NCBI RefSeq assembly: GCF_001885095.1 | Contig: NZ_LZDD01000001.1 | Span: 372,001 to 436,000, forward strand | Length of the DNA stretch: 64,000 bases | DNA from: Streptococcus bovimastitidis | GTDB taxonomy: Bacteria > Bacillota > Bacilli > Lactobacillales > Streptococcaceae | Direction: 5' to 3' | In this document: positions 17,884 through 25,845 of the stretch, piece by piece | Position numbering within the stretch: the first letter of the stretch is position 1 | Layout of the letters: every line of letters starts with the position of its first letter | Notes under the pieces: model-generated | The model's input: the letters and a program-made list of their open reading frames with translations, nothing else | Database searches by the model: none | Told to the model about the DNA's origin: nothing | Translations under genes and position numbers: made by a program

Positions 17884-18501
17884 GTGAGAAAATATTTACA
17901 GGAATTTGAAAAAGAACTTTCAGACTATTTGGAAATGATATTATCCTTTATTTTAATGATAGCCATGGCCTTTTTTGCCTATTCATTAGTAAGGGATATG
18001 ACCGGCTTTATGTCAAGCGGTATCGATGACTTGAAATTATTCGAAATCGTGCTAGCACGAGCCATGGCCTTAGCTGTCGGTATTGAGCTTATTAAAATGA
18101 TTTCTAATCCTGGTCCCAAGACAGTTATTGAAGTCTTGCTTTTTGCCTTGACACGTCAATTGATTGTTGATCATCCAAACATGTTGGATTTTCTATTTGG
18201 TATCATCGCAGTAGCAGTGCTCTTTGCCATTAGACGTTACCTCTTTATTCAATTTGATAACAATACCCGTATGATTGTTAGAGGAAGCCACAAGCTGAAA
18301 ATGATTAACGTCTTGGCGGGTGTGACTATTCCTGGTGAAAACGAAGATACACTCCGTAGTTATATGACTCGTCGACTAAATGAAGATAATAAAACGATCT
18401 CTGTCGGCTCTGTTGTTTATTTAAAAAATGTTGCCTTACGCGTTGATAAAATGCATGGGGACTTGATTACCCGAGTAGAAATCATCAAAGGTATCTATTA
18501 A
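17884..18501 (+). CDS. PsiE-like membrane protein with C-terminal transporter-associated-type domain
   Basis: 205 residues. The first two thirds hold about four membrane helices resembling the PsiE family (LEMILSFILMIAMAFFAYSL and ELIKMISNPGPKTVIEVLLF regions). The last ~65 residues are soluble (NVLAGVTIPGENEDTLRSYM, then SVGSVVYLKNVALRVDKM and ITRVEIIKG). This tail resembles the CorC/HlyC-associated domain of ion transporters, a resemblance judged by eye. The GTG start is set by AAGGAG 5 bases upstream. The function is not known; an own terminator follows. Confidence 0.72.
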   Translation: MRKYLQEFEKELSDYLEMILSFILMIAMAFFAYSLVRDMTGFMSSGIDDLKLFEIVLARAMALAVGIELIKMISNPGPKTVIEVLLFALTRQLIVDHPNMLDFLFGIIAVAVLFAIRRYLFIQFDNNTRMIVRGSHKLKMINVLAGVTIPGENEDTLRSYMTRRLNEDNKTISVGSVVYLKNVALRVDKMHGDLITRVEIIKGIY

Positions 18502-18502
18502 G

Positions 18503-18527
18503 AAGTCTTGCTTTGTAAGGCTTTTTT
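18503..18527 (+). terminator. Rho-independent terminator
   Basis: AAGTCTTGC (18503-18511), TTT loop, GTAAGGCTT (18515-18523), then T-run; two G-T pairs. Confidence 0.8.
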
Positions 18528-18567
18528 GCATGTCGGATAACTTGTATTTTAGGACAAAATGGCGTTA

Positions 18568-18613
18568 TCAAAAAATAAGGATTAGCTTAGTTAGTTTTTC
18601 AAAAAATAAGGAT
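18568..18613 (+). repeat. Short direct repeat in the chrA upstream region
   Basis: The 15-mer TCAAAAAATAAGGAT occurs at 18568-18582 and 18599-18613, 31 bp apart, about three helical turns. The 305-base gap before chrA otherwise holds only the preceding terminator and A/T-rich sequence. The repeat could be a pair of operator half-sites or chance in AT-rich DNA. Confidence 0.5.
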
Positions 18614-18806
18614 CGATTTCCATTTATAGTATGAATATCTAAAAGACAATTTAGTGTAAGCTAATTTAATTTTTTTAACGATTAAATTGCTCATTTTTAA
18701 GTAAAAGTTGATTTTAATAGTCTGATAAAGTTAGAAAGAAGATTAAAGTAACTGATTATGATAAACTAAATGTAAGTCGAAAATAAATTCAAAATGGAGA
18801 TTAGAG

Positions 18807-20003
18807 ATGACTGCTAAACTTCTGTCGAAGAAGCAATTTTTAAAAGACGTCTTTCTATGTGCCTTGGCATCTTATGGCGGTCCGGAAGCTCATTACGGTG
18901 TCTTCCAACACCAGTTGATTGAGAAAAAATCATATATAACGGAAGAAGAATTAGCAGAATTGATAGGACTCTTTTCAATCGTACCAGGTCCATCAAGTAC
19001 GCAAACAATCACTGCCGTTGGTTATCATCTAGGCGGTAAAAAGTTAGCCCTTTTAACCTTTCTAATTTGGGTCAGCCCAGCTATTCTTATGATGTCTTCC
19101 TTGGGGCTATTCTTCCAACTATTCAAGGACAATCAGCTTTGGCAAAGCCTGGTTCGTTTTCTACCAGCTGTAGCCATTGGCTTCATTGTTTATGCAGCCA
19201 TCAACATGACTCGCAAGACTGTCAAAAGATTGCCGGACTTGTTCCTTTATATTGGAATAGCTATTCTAGCCTACTTTACCCTTTCCTGGTCAGTTTGGAT
19301 GATTTTCATCTTCCTCATGCTGGCAGGGCTTATTAATTCCTTACCTCATTGGTCTCAAATCAAGGAACAGTGGCATTACCTAGGTCAGATGAATGAAAAG
19401 CCACAATGGATTTACTTAGTGATGTTATTCGCCATTGCCATCATCTTGGAGTTAGCAGCTATCAATGGACAACCCTTAATGACATTGCTTGCTTCATTTT
19501 ACCGTTATGGCTATTCAGTCATTGGCGGTGGCCAGTTGATTATCCCAATGATGATTGAAGATTTTGTCAAACTTCAGACCGTAATTAGTCAATCCGATTT
19601 CTTAGCAGGCTATGCCTTTGACCAAGCCGTCCCAGGTCCACTATTTAGTTTCGCAGCATTTGTAGCATCACGTGCATTCTCACAAAGTATCTTTGCATTA
19701 CTGATCGGCATTGTAGGTGGCTTCACCATCTTCCTTCCTGGCACACTTTTAGTCTATTTCATGACTCCTCTTTGGCAAACAATTCGAAAATTTAAGGCAG
19801 TATCCTACTTCCTAAAAGGCGTTACCATCGCAGTAGCAGCCTTAATAACCCTCACCGCAATTAGCCAAACCCTGACACGACAAGACAATATACTAGATTT
19901 GATCATGGTTTTGGTAACTACTCTTTTATTGTTAAGTAAAAAGGTACCCGCCCCAATCATTATCATCGCTGCCATGTTGCTAGGCTTCTTTTACCAAGGG
20001 TAA
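18807..20003 (+). CDS. chrA: Chromate transporter family protein (ChrA)
   Basis: 398-residue membrane protein with two homologous CHR halves, the long-chain ChrA architecture. The N-half has GGPEAHYGVFQ and FSIVPGPSSTQT; the C-half has GGGQLIIPMMIEDF and DQAVPGPLFSFAAFVA. Both P-G-P motifs sit at the expected ends of the first paired helices. The family exports chromate in characterised cases; in streptococci the physiological ion is untested. RBS GGAG. Monocistronic, ending in a large palindrome at 20033. Confidence 0.9.
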   Translation: MTAKLLSKKQFLKDVFLCALASYGGPEAHYGVFQHQLIEKKSYITEEELAELIGLFSIVPGPSSTQTITAVGYHLGGKKLALLTFLIWVSPAILMMSSLGLFFQLFKDNQLWQSLVRFLPAVAIGFIVYAAINMTRKTVKRLPDLFLYIGIAILAYFTLSWSVWMIFIFLMLAGLINSLPHWSQIKEQWHYLGQMNEKPQWIYLVMLFAIAIILELAAINGQPLMTLLASFYRYGYSVIGGGQLIIPMMIEDFVKLQTVISQSDFLAGYAFDQAVPGPLFSFAAFVASRAFSQSIFALLIGIVGGFTIFLPGTLLVYFMTPLWQTIRKFKAVSYFLKGVTIAVAALITLTAISQTLTRQDNILDLIMVLVTTLLLLSKKVPAPIIIIAAMLLGFFYQG

Positions 20004-20032
20004 AATGGCTGACGCTAGCAGAATCATCAAAC

Positions 20033-20064
20033 AATTACCCAAGATTATAATCTTGGGTAATTTT
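20033..20064 (+). terminator. Perfect 30-bp palindrome, probable terminator
   Basis: AATTACCCAAGATTA (20033-20047) is followed immediately by its exact reverse complement TAATCTTGGGTAATT (20048-20062). Only a short T stretch follows. It can act as a terminator of chrA or as a protein-binding palindrome. Confidence 0.75.
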
Positions 20065-20190
20065 AATAGACTGAATGAAATTGTTTGAAAATGAGACAAA
20101 ATACTTGCAAGCTTTTTTCATCTTCGATAAACTATTTTGGTGAGTATTACTAACTAGTAGAAAATTCCAATACTTACAAAGGAGAAATTT

Positions 20191-20595
20191 ATGGAAAAAC
20201 ATATAGATCGTTTTCGTCCCTATGCCCTAGGCTTCCTACGCATTGTCACAGGATACATGATGCTCTTTCATGGCTTAGATAAGGTCTTAGGAATCTTTAG
20301 TGGCAAACCAGTTCCCCTAACAAGTCTTCTTGGTATTGGTGGCGTCCTTGAACTAGTCCTTGGCTTTTTAGTTTTGATTGGTTTAGCAACTCGTTTAGCA
20401 GCCTTTGTCCTTTCAGGTGAAATGGCGGTAGCCTACTTCATGTTTCATGGGCTAGGTGGCAATATTTTCTTCCCCTATGTCAACAAAGGGGAATTAGCTG
20501 CCTTATACGCTTTTGTCCTCTTCCTATTTGCTTTCACTGGAAGTGGTGCCTTAGCTATCGATAATCTTATCGGTAAAAAAGACAAGAGTCTTTAA
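20191..20595 (+). CDS. DoxX-family membrane protein
   Basis: 134 residues with four predicted membrane helices. The family motifs are LRIVTGYMMLFHGLDKVLG (17-35), GVLELVLGFLVLIGLATRLAA (52-72 area) and EMAVAYFMFH. DoxX/MauE-like proteins take part in redox-linked membrane functions in some bacteria; no specific role can be given here. RBS AAAGGAG 8 bases upstream of ATG. It shares a bidirectional terminator with the convergent ltrA gene. Confidence 0.88.
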   Translation: MEKHIDRFRPYALGFLRIVTGYMMLFHGLDKVLGIFSGKPVPLTSLLGIGGVLELVLGFLVLIGLATRLAAFVLSGEMAVAYFMFHGLGGNIFFPYVNKGELAALYAFVLFLFAFTGSGALAIDNLIGKKDKSL

Positions 20596-20642
20596 GATAA
20601 ATTCTTGTTGCCAGTTGATATTGACTGACACTTTGAGAACAT

Positions 20643-20677
20643 AAAAAATCCCAATCTATTTAAGTTGGGATTTTTTT
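20643..20677. terminator. Bidirectional terminator between doxX-like and ltrA-like genes
   Basis: AAAAAATCCCAA (20643-20654) and TTGGGATTTTTT (20665-20676) form a 12-bp stem. A/T tracts on both sides serve both converging genes. Confidence 0.9.
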
Positions 20678-20721
20678 AATACAGAGATTAAGCTTTTTAG
20701 AAAAAGTCATCTTCAATCATC

Positions 20722-21870
20722 TTAGATTAAGAAAATGGGATGGTCATCGCCGGAATCTTTGTGTTTGCGTAAATAGAAGCGCAGAAACTGAACCTCTATT
20801 ATTAGTAACAAGAGGGCGTAAATAGCAATAACCAAGCCTAGTTCTTTTGCAAGAAAGAGTGACATGATGAATGCAATGATAATCGCTGAGGCTTGGAAAA
20901 TGAGGTAGGTTTTTGGCCACTGGTATTGTTTTTGATTGTAACCATTATTGAGGGCTATGCCGAAGAAATAGGAAACTGTGGCAGTATATAAGTAACAAAT
21001 CCAAAAGTTGTGGTTGATGTTGACGGATTCTGCTAGGGTTAGTGCAGAGGTCAGCATCAGTATGCCTATAAAGATAAAGTAGTGGCTATAGATCATGGTC
21101 AAACCTAGGGTATTGAGAGTTTGATCGATGGAATGATCAAACTCGCAAAAGTAATAGAGAAAGAGTAAGACCACGATAGCAAAGTAAAGGAGTGATTGGG
21201 CCGAAAAGTGACTGAGACTGAATTTTTCGCCGACTTTCATAATCATTTCCCCAAATGTGATGATGACTAAGAGGGAAATCCTTTCCACTAGGTGAGGGAA
21301 ATTTATTGGGACTTGGCGCATTTTATGGCCAAAAATAATTGGTAAGAAGTAAGAGAAGACAATTCCGAAGAAGTAGACCCAGATACCGATGTGATAAGGT
21401 AGAAGGGCACCAATGCCAACAAATAGTGTTCGTGATCCAAGAATGTAAAAGAAGCCAGAAATCAGATATCGGTCATTGTTGTCACTATCCTCGTGGTAGT
21501 ACTGAACCAAATATTGTAAAAAGAGGCTGAGGGATTGCAGGCAGATCATCCAGGAGAAGAGATGGAAATGATCTTGCCAGTGGGTGGTAAACATATTGGC
21601 TGCCAAAAGTAGGATGGCCATGTTTAAAAACATGATGACCATGTTGAAGAGGGAGTTTTTCCCGTAACGGTTGGTAAAGACGGTCTGAATCATCCAGGTG
21701 TTGACTAGAACCAAGAGGCAGGTTAGAAAGGTTAGGTAGGCTATTGGTGCGACAATTCCATGGCTGGTTTGGTAAATCATTCCAGTAGATTTGGCGATGG
21801 CATAAACCAAGACCAAATCATAGAAAAGTTCAGTGAATTCAACGCGTTTGTGTTTGATAACTTCTGACAT
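20722..21870 (-). CDS. Low temperature requirement protein A family (LtrA)
   Basis: 382-residue polytopic membrane protein. The N-terminus VEFTELFYDLVLVYAIAKST is the LtrA hallmark, and QVPINFPHLVERISLLVIITFGEMI mid-protein is a second conserved block (positions about residues 195-220). The role is unknown beyond a cold-growth phenotype in Listeria. The start is ATG at 21870: a longer frame from TTG 21927 would run across a promoter (-10 at 21898-21903), so it is rejected. Transcribed opposite to its neighbours. Confidence 0.88.
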   Translation of the reverse strand: MSEVIKHKRVEFTELFYDLVLVYAIAKSTGMIYQTSHGIVAPIAYLTFLTCLLVLVNTWMIQTVFTNRYGKNSLFNMVIMFLNMAILLLAANMFTTHWQDHFHLFSWMICLQSLSLFLQYLVQYYHEDSDNNDRYLISGFFYILGSRTLFVGIGALLPYHIGIWVYFFGIVFSYFLPIIFGHKMRQVPINFPHLVERISLLVIITFGEMIMKVGEKFSLSHFSAQSLLYFAIVVLLFLYYFCEFDHSIDQTLNTLGLTMIYSHYFIFIGILMLTSALTLAESVNINHNFWICYLYTATVSYFFGIALNNGYNQKQYQWPKTYLIFQASAIIIAFIMSLFLAKELGLVIAIYALLLLIIEVQFLRFYLRKHKDSGDDHPIFLI

Positions 21871-21897
21871 ATTTTTAACTTTCTCATGTGATATCTT

Positions 21898-21927
21898 ATT
21901 ATAAAGGCTTAGAGGGAAAAAAGACAA
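21898..21927 (-). promoter_or_regulatory. Promoter of the ltrA-like gene
   Basis: On the minus strand, TTGTCT (21927-21922), an 18-bp spacer and TATAAT (21903-21898), about 28 bases upstream of the chosen ATG. Confidence 0.7.
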
Positions 21928-22039
21928 GTGAGATTATCTGAAAATTGGAATTTTATTTGATTATTTTCTGAAATGAAATAGTTTAACAATAAGAAAATTC
22001 TTAAATTGTTTTATAGTATGAAAAATTAAAGGGGAAAAT

Positions 22040-22514
22040 ATGAAAGTAGTTTCTTATCAAAAAAGAATATAAACAAGCTTTTATTGATTTAAATATTGCT
22101 TGGATTTCGGATATGTTTGTCATGGAAGAAGAAGATTATCGGGAATTTGATAGCATTGAGCAATCAATCGCAGATGGTGCCCAAATCTTTTTTGCCCTTA
22201 ATGATGCTTATCAAGTCATGGACACTTGCATGATTGCCAAACGAAATGAGACGGATTGGGAAATCATGAAATTTGCGGCAGACCAAAAATTTGCTGGTCA
22301 AGGTGCTGGCAGTGCTGTCCTAAAGGCTTGCATTGATTATGCAAAAGAAAATAAGGTTGAAAATTTATATATCATGTCTAACAAACGTTGCCTTGAAGCC
22401 CTGCATTTATACCGTAAGTTTCACCTTCAAGAAATTAAAATGGACAAGTATCCCTTTGAAAGATCAGATATTGCTTTCTTTATGAACCCAATGTTGATAG
22501 GTAAGGAAAACTAA
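22040..22514 (+). pseudogene. GNAT acetyltransferase broken by a +1 frameshift near the start
   Basis: From ATG 22040 (behind AAAGGGG) the frame reads MKVVSYQKRI and stops at 22070. Dropping one A from the A6 tract at 22059-22064 restores MKVVSYQKEYKQAFIDLNIAW, which runs straight into the long open frame. That frame has GNAT features: DWEIMKFAADQKFAGQGAG with the QxxGxG loop, SAVLKACIDYAKENKV and LHLYRKFHLQE. An ATG at 22113 has no Shine-Dalgarno site and lacks the first beta strand. It is either inactivated, slippage-controlled, or a sequencing error. DUF2316 follows after 11 bases. Confidence 0.82.
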
Positions 22515-22525
22515 GGAGAAAAATC

Positions 22526-22834
22526 ATGTTAAATCGTCAAGAAACCCTAGATACCGCAAAAGAACTCTTAGAAAATTACAATCGTTTAGGTTACTTAAGT
22601 GAAAAAGTAGCCAGTGACTTGCATCTGAACGAGAAGCAAGTTAAAGATGTCTTGACTATGAATCATTCTAATCTAGGTCATGTTTGGATGATGCGAGACT
22701 ATTTGGAAGAGATGCTAATCAAAGAAGGTAAAGAAGTTTATCCATTTTCTCGTCTAGCTGATCATTCAGCCAATAAATGGTTTAGCTACGAAAAACTTGG
22801 AAAAAATAGAAGAATACAAAAGAAAATCCCTTGA
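22526..22834 (+). CDS. DUF2316 family protein
   Basis: 102-residue, highly charged helical protein. It begins LNRQETLDTAKELLENYNRL and contains DLHLNEKQVKDVLTM and NLGHVWMMRDYLEEML, a pattern of the DUF2316 family with a helix-turn-helix-like first half. The function is unknown. RBS AAGGAG 7 bases before ATG. It follows the GNAT gene by 11 bases, so the two are cotranscribed. The stop codon lies inside the ascending arm of the terminator. Confidence 0.8.
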   Translation: MLNRQETLDTAKELLENYNRLGYLSEKVASDLHLNEKQVKDVLTMNHSNLGHVWMMRDYLEEMLIKEGKEVYPFSRLADHSANKWFSYEKLGKNRRIQKKIP

Positions 22835-22852
22835 ACAATCAAGGGATTTTTA
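22823..22852 (+). terminator. Rho-independent terminator overlapping the DUF2316 stop
   Basis: AAAATCCCTTGA (22823-22834), ACAA loop, TCAAGGGATTTT; 12-bp perfect stem. The TGA stop is part of the stem. Confidence 0.88.
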
Positions 22853-23068
22853 TCCGCGTAACCACAAAACATAGGAGGTTTTTTAAGCCGCCAGATAGCT
22901 TAATCTCAGTTTAGAACAAGCACGTGAGACTTTCAAGTTTCTTTAAGCCTTTTAAACACTTATCTCACATTTTCCAGAAATGAAAAAGTTAAATTTGAGA
23001 AATTTGTCTTATTTTAGGTTATATTAGAGATATTAAGAATTGATACGAGAGTCTATTTGAGGAGGCCT

Positions 23069-23917
23069 ATGAATATCTATGAAAAATTATTGACGATTAA
23101 ATTGAGTGCCAATGAGAAAGCAATCAAAGATTTGATTTTTGCGGACAGCCCGTCTTTTATTAAGATGTCCATCAATACCATTTGTAAGAAAGCATTCGTT
23201 TCGCGCTCAACTCTCTATCGCTTTTGTGATAAATTGGGAGTCACTGGCTTTTCAGACTTAAAATTAAGGCTTCAGGCCGATTTGGAGCATTACCAAAAAA
23301 CGGTATCTCATTTTAACATTGACTATCCTATCCAAAGTCAAGATAGTTTGGAAAAAATGTTGACCAATATGCATGAAGTCTATGGTGATACTGTTCAATC
23401 TACTGTCAATTTAATGGACTTGCAAGTCTTGAATCGCATTGCCAAACAAATTAATCAGGCTGATCGCACCTTACTTTTTACATCTGCCGGCAATATCTTT
23501 TTTGCAGAAAATTTTAAATTCCAGCTGGCTGAAATCGGAAAGCGGGTTGAAGTCCCTAAAGAAGACTATTATATGTCCTGGACAGCTGCCTCCAGTAGAG
23601 AAGAGGACTTTGCTATTGTGATTTCTTTTGGTGGTCGCTCCCATCAAATGGGGCACATCTGTAAATTGCTTAAGGAGAATCAGACTAAGATTTTATTAAT
23701 TTGTTCACCTGAAGCGGAGAGTCTTTTTGATTATGCCGACCATATACTTTACATGTCTCCAAAAGAAAATCATTATCAGAAAATCTCATCCTTTTCAACT
23801 CGTCTTTCCCTCTTATTTATTCTCGATTTGCTTTACACAACTATTTTTAAAGAAGACTATGATGCCAATAAAGATTACAAAACGTCAACTTATCAGAAGA
23901 TGATTAAGAGAGATTGA
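23069..23917 (+). CDS. RpiR/MurR-family transcriptional regulator
   Basis: 282-residue sugar-phosphate-responsive regulator. The N-terminal HTH_6 domain is visible (NEKAIKDLIFADSPSFIKMS, recognition region KKAFVSRSTLYRFCDKLG). A C-terminal SIS domain follows at about residues 125-255, with LLFTSAGNIFFAENF and VISFGGRSHQMGHICKLLKE. ATG 23069 is set by AGGAGG; a TTG at 23057 would overlap that site. The SIS ligand is unknown. The Cof-type phosphatase gene downstream has its own leader and might be a target. Confidence 0.9.
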   Translation: MNIYEKLLTIKLSANEKAIKDLIFADSPSFIKMSINTICKKAFVSRSTLYRFCDKLGVTGFSDLKLRLQADLEHYQKTVSHFNIDYPIQSQDSLEKMLTNMHEVYGDTVQSTVNLMDLQVLNRIAKQINQADRTLLFTSAGNIFFAENFKFQLAEIGKRVEVPKEDYYMSWTAASSREEDFAIVISFGGRSHQMGHICKLLKENQTKILLICSPEAESLFDYADHILYMSPKENHYQKISSFSTRLSLLFILDLLYTTIFKEDYDANKDYKTSTYQKMIKRD

Positions 23918-24049
23918 GACAATTGTCTCATAAAATGGTCCAGACATTTTCTAATTGTGAGAATTTTTTCCGAATGGATTCTTAGAGAGTCGAAACTTCT
24001 CATTTAGGCTTATAATAGGCTTAGTAGAGAAAAAGGAGACTCATTTACC

Positions 24050-24904
24050 ATGATTAAAGCCATTATTTTAGACATTGACGGTACTTTGACCAACTCGCAA
24101 AAAGAGATTACTGCTGATACCAAGGAAGCTTTATTAAAAGCTCAGGAAATGGGTATCCGCTTAGCGATTGCGTCAGCTCGTAGTGAAAATGGGCTACGCC
24201 GCTTTGGTCGCTGGTTAGATTTTGAGCACAATAACGGCATTTTCATTTGTTACAATGGTGGGTTGATTATCAATAGTCAGACCAATGAAGTCTATTACGA
24301 GAAGGCTATGCCGACAGAATTAGCTAAGGAAATTTTGGAACACTTGAAACAATTCGATTGTATTCCCATGGTTAACAAGGATGAATACATGTATTTGAAT
24401 GATGCCTTTAAGGGAATGATTCATACGCCAAATGGTGATATGGACATTATTCAATATGAGACACGTTCTAATGAATTTTTGATCTGCGAAAAAGCTGATT
24501 TGGCTGACTTCGTGGATTTCGAAGTACCAAAAATTTTGGTAGCAGCTTCATCTGATTATATGGCCGAAAATGAAGAAAAAATGGGTGCGCCATTTAAAGA
24601 TCGTGCCCGTACCGGAATGACCGTGCCTTTCTATTATGAATTCAACGCTAAGGGCGTGGAAAAAGATGTGGCTATCGAAAAAGCCTTCGAAGAAATGTGC
24701 ATTTCAAGCGATGAAATGATGGCCTTCGGCGACGCCCAAAATGACGTGGCCATGCTTAAATACGTCAAATACGGCATCGCCATGGGCAACGCCATCGATG
24801 AATTGAAAGAAGTTGCTTACGATGTCACAGACGACAACGACCACGACGGCATCGCCAAAGCCCTTTACAAATACATCCCAGAATTAAAAGATGTGACACT
24901 TTAA
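24050..24904 (+). CDS. Cof-type HAD phosphatase
   Basis: Cytoplasmic sugar-phosphate/cofactor phosphatase of HAD subfamily IIB, 284 residues. Motif I is LDIDGTLTNSQ (8-18), motif II IASARS near 44, motif III a Lys in NAKGVEKDVAI near 200, and motif IV FGDAQNDVAM near 225, with Asp pairs intact. The upstream AAAGGAG is about 12 bases from ATG, longer than usual. Substrates of Cof proteins are broad and cannot be named. Followed by a strong terminator. Confidence 0.9.
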   Translation: MIKAIILDIDGTLTNSQKEITADTKEALLKAQEMGIRLAIASARSENGLRRFGRWLDFEHNNGIFICYNGGLIINSQTNEVYYEKAMPTELAKEILEHLKQFDCIPMVNKDEYMYLNDAFKGMIHTPNGDMDIIQYETRSNEFLICEKADLADFVDFEVPKILVAASSDYMAENEEKMGAPFKDRARTGMTVPFYYEFNAKGVEKDVAIEKAFEEMCISSDEMMAFGDAQNDVAMLKYVKYGIAMGNAIDELKEVAYDVTDDNDHDGIAKALYKYIPELKDVTL

Positions 24905-24917
24905 GAAGAAAGACAAA

Positions 24918-24946
24918 AGCAGCCCTACGGAAGGGGGCTGTTTTTT
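24918..24946 (+). terminator. Rho-independent terminator
   Basis: CAGCCC (24920-24925) and GGGCTG (24935-24940) with T6 following, 16 bases after the stop. Confidence 0.85.
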
Positions 24947-25039
24947 GGGTGGGGATTTAATATTATCACCGAAAGACAAGAATGTTATTGACTCATATTG
25001 TTAAAATTCGTAGACTGTCGTTAACAGAAGGGGGTGCTC

Positions 25040-25162
25040 ATGAAAGAATTAACTAAAAATAGGTGTTCAAATGATTCCGATGAAAATTGGGCATTCGACT
25101 TAGAACTTGAAAAAGCAATGGAACAAAATGATGAACTCCTAAAATCTCTAATAGAAAAATAA
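25040..25162 (+). CDS. Small acidic protein, hypothetical
   Basis: A 40-residue frame, MKELTKNRCSNDSDENWAFD followed by a glutamate/leucine-rich helix ending LLKSLIEK. It starts 3 bases after AAGGGGGTG-type purines (25029-25037), a plausible Shine-Dalgarno though close. No family is recognised. It sits between a terminator and a decayed gene and could be a small regulatory or immunity-related peptide, or not expressed. Confidence 0.4.
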   Translation: MKELTKNRCSNDSDENWAFDLELEKAMEQNDELLKSLIEK

Positions 25163-25270
25163 TAGTGAAAAATAGCCAGTTTATCTAGTCTAGTTTGATA
25201 TAATAAAACTGAAAGTGATTTCAAGAACTAAAATTTTGTTTGTATTATTAATATTTTATAGGAGTTTGTT

Positions 25271-25668
25271 ATGTGGACACCAAGGAGTCATTATATTACA
25301 GAATCGCAAGATTTGATTGAGTTTTTGAGTAAGGAAGGATGTTTTCACGACTTTTTGATAGGTTTCTTTACTTATAATAGTCAAAAGATTTCATCAAATT
25401 GACAATTGAGGAGGATTTCACCAAGGAGGATATTTGAAATTCTCCCTCATTAATATGGAATTTGGAATGTCAAGGTATATCTTCATTTAGAATGGATAGT
25501 ATGGATGGCCAATCTAAGTGGTGGATATATGAAGTTCTATTTGATGGGAAGAGGTTGGAATTTCAATTAGTAAACGGCTATTTTGCTTTTGATGTTGAAA
25601 AATTTATTTTTGGTATTCCAAGTAAGTTTGAACAAGATCAATTAGATAAGCTTCCTAAAAATAGCTAA
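25271..25668 (+). pseudogene. Decayed gene, immunity-protein-like (Imm50-like by eye)
   Basis: From ATG 25271, behind AGGAG, the frame reads MWTPRSHYITESQDLIEFLS and on through CFHDFLIG, then stops at 25402. The sense continues in another frame (KLTIEEDFTKEDI, 25396-25434), briefly in a third (KFSLINMEF, from 25437) and back in the second (ECQGISSFRMDSMDGQSKWW through FIFGIPSK, to 25668). At least three frame changes are needed. The FHD...LTI...L-F-NG pattern resembles Imm50-type immunity proteins of polymorphic toxin systems; this is a weak, by-eye match. Confidence 0.7.
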
Positions 25669-25733
25669 AAAAATTATTGGCTATTAATTGTATTGTTCCG
25701 CTAAATTGAAAATGTTATTCCGATAAATCCTCT

Positions 25734-25756
25734 ATAGTTCCGAACTATGGTATAAT
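25734..25756 (+). promoter_or_regulatory. Promoter with dyad upstream of the YjjG-like gene
   Basis: Extended -10 TG-G-TATAAT (25748-25756). Immediately upstream lies a perfect inverted repeat ATAGTTC-C-GAACTAT (25734-25748). No good -35 is visible, so the dyad may be an activator or repressor site. Confidence 0.6.
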
Positions 25757-25845
25757 TGGACTCATGAAATGGTCTGGAAATTTTAGAATTTTGCAGACCA
25801 CATTATCCCTTGCTCAATTTGCCCTACTAGAAAGGAATCCTTAAA

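Noticed and set aside
22113..22514. GNAT gene starting at ATG 22113 as an intact short gene
   Set aside because: There is no Shine-Dalgarno before it, and the first GNAT strand lies upstream in the frame restored by removing one A.
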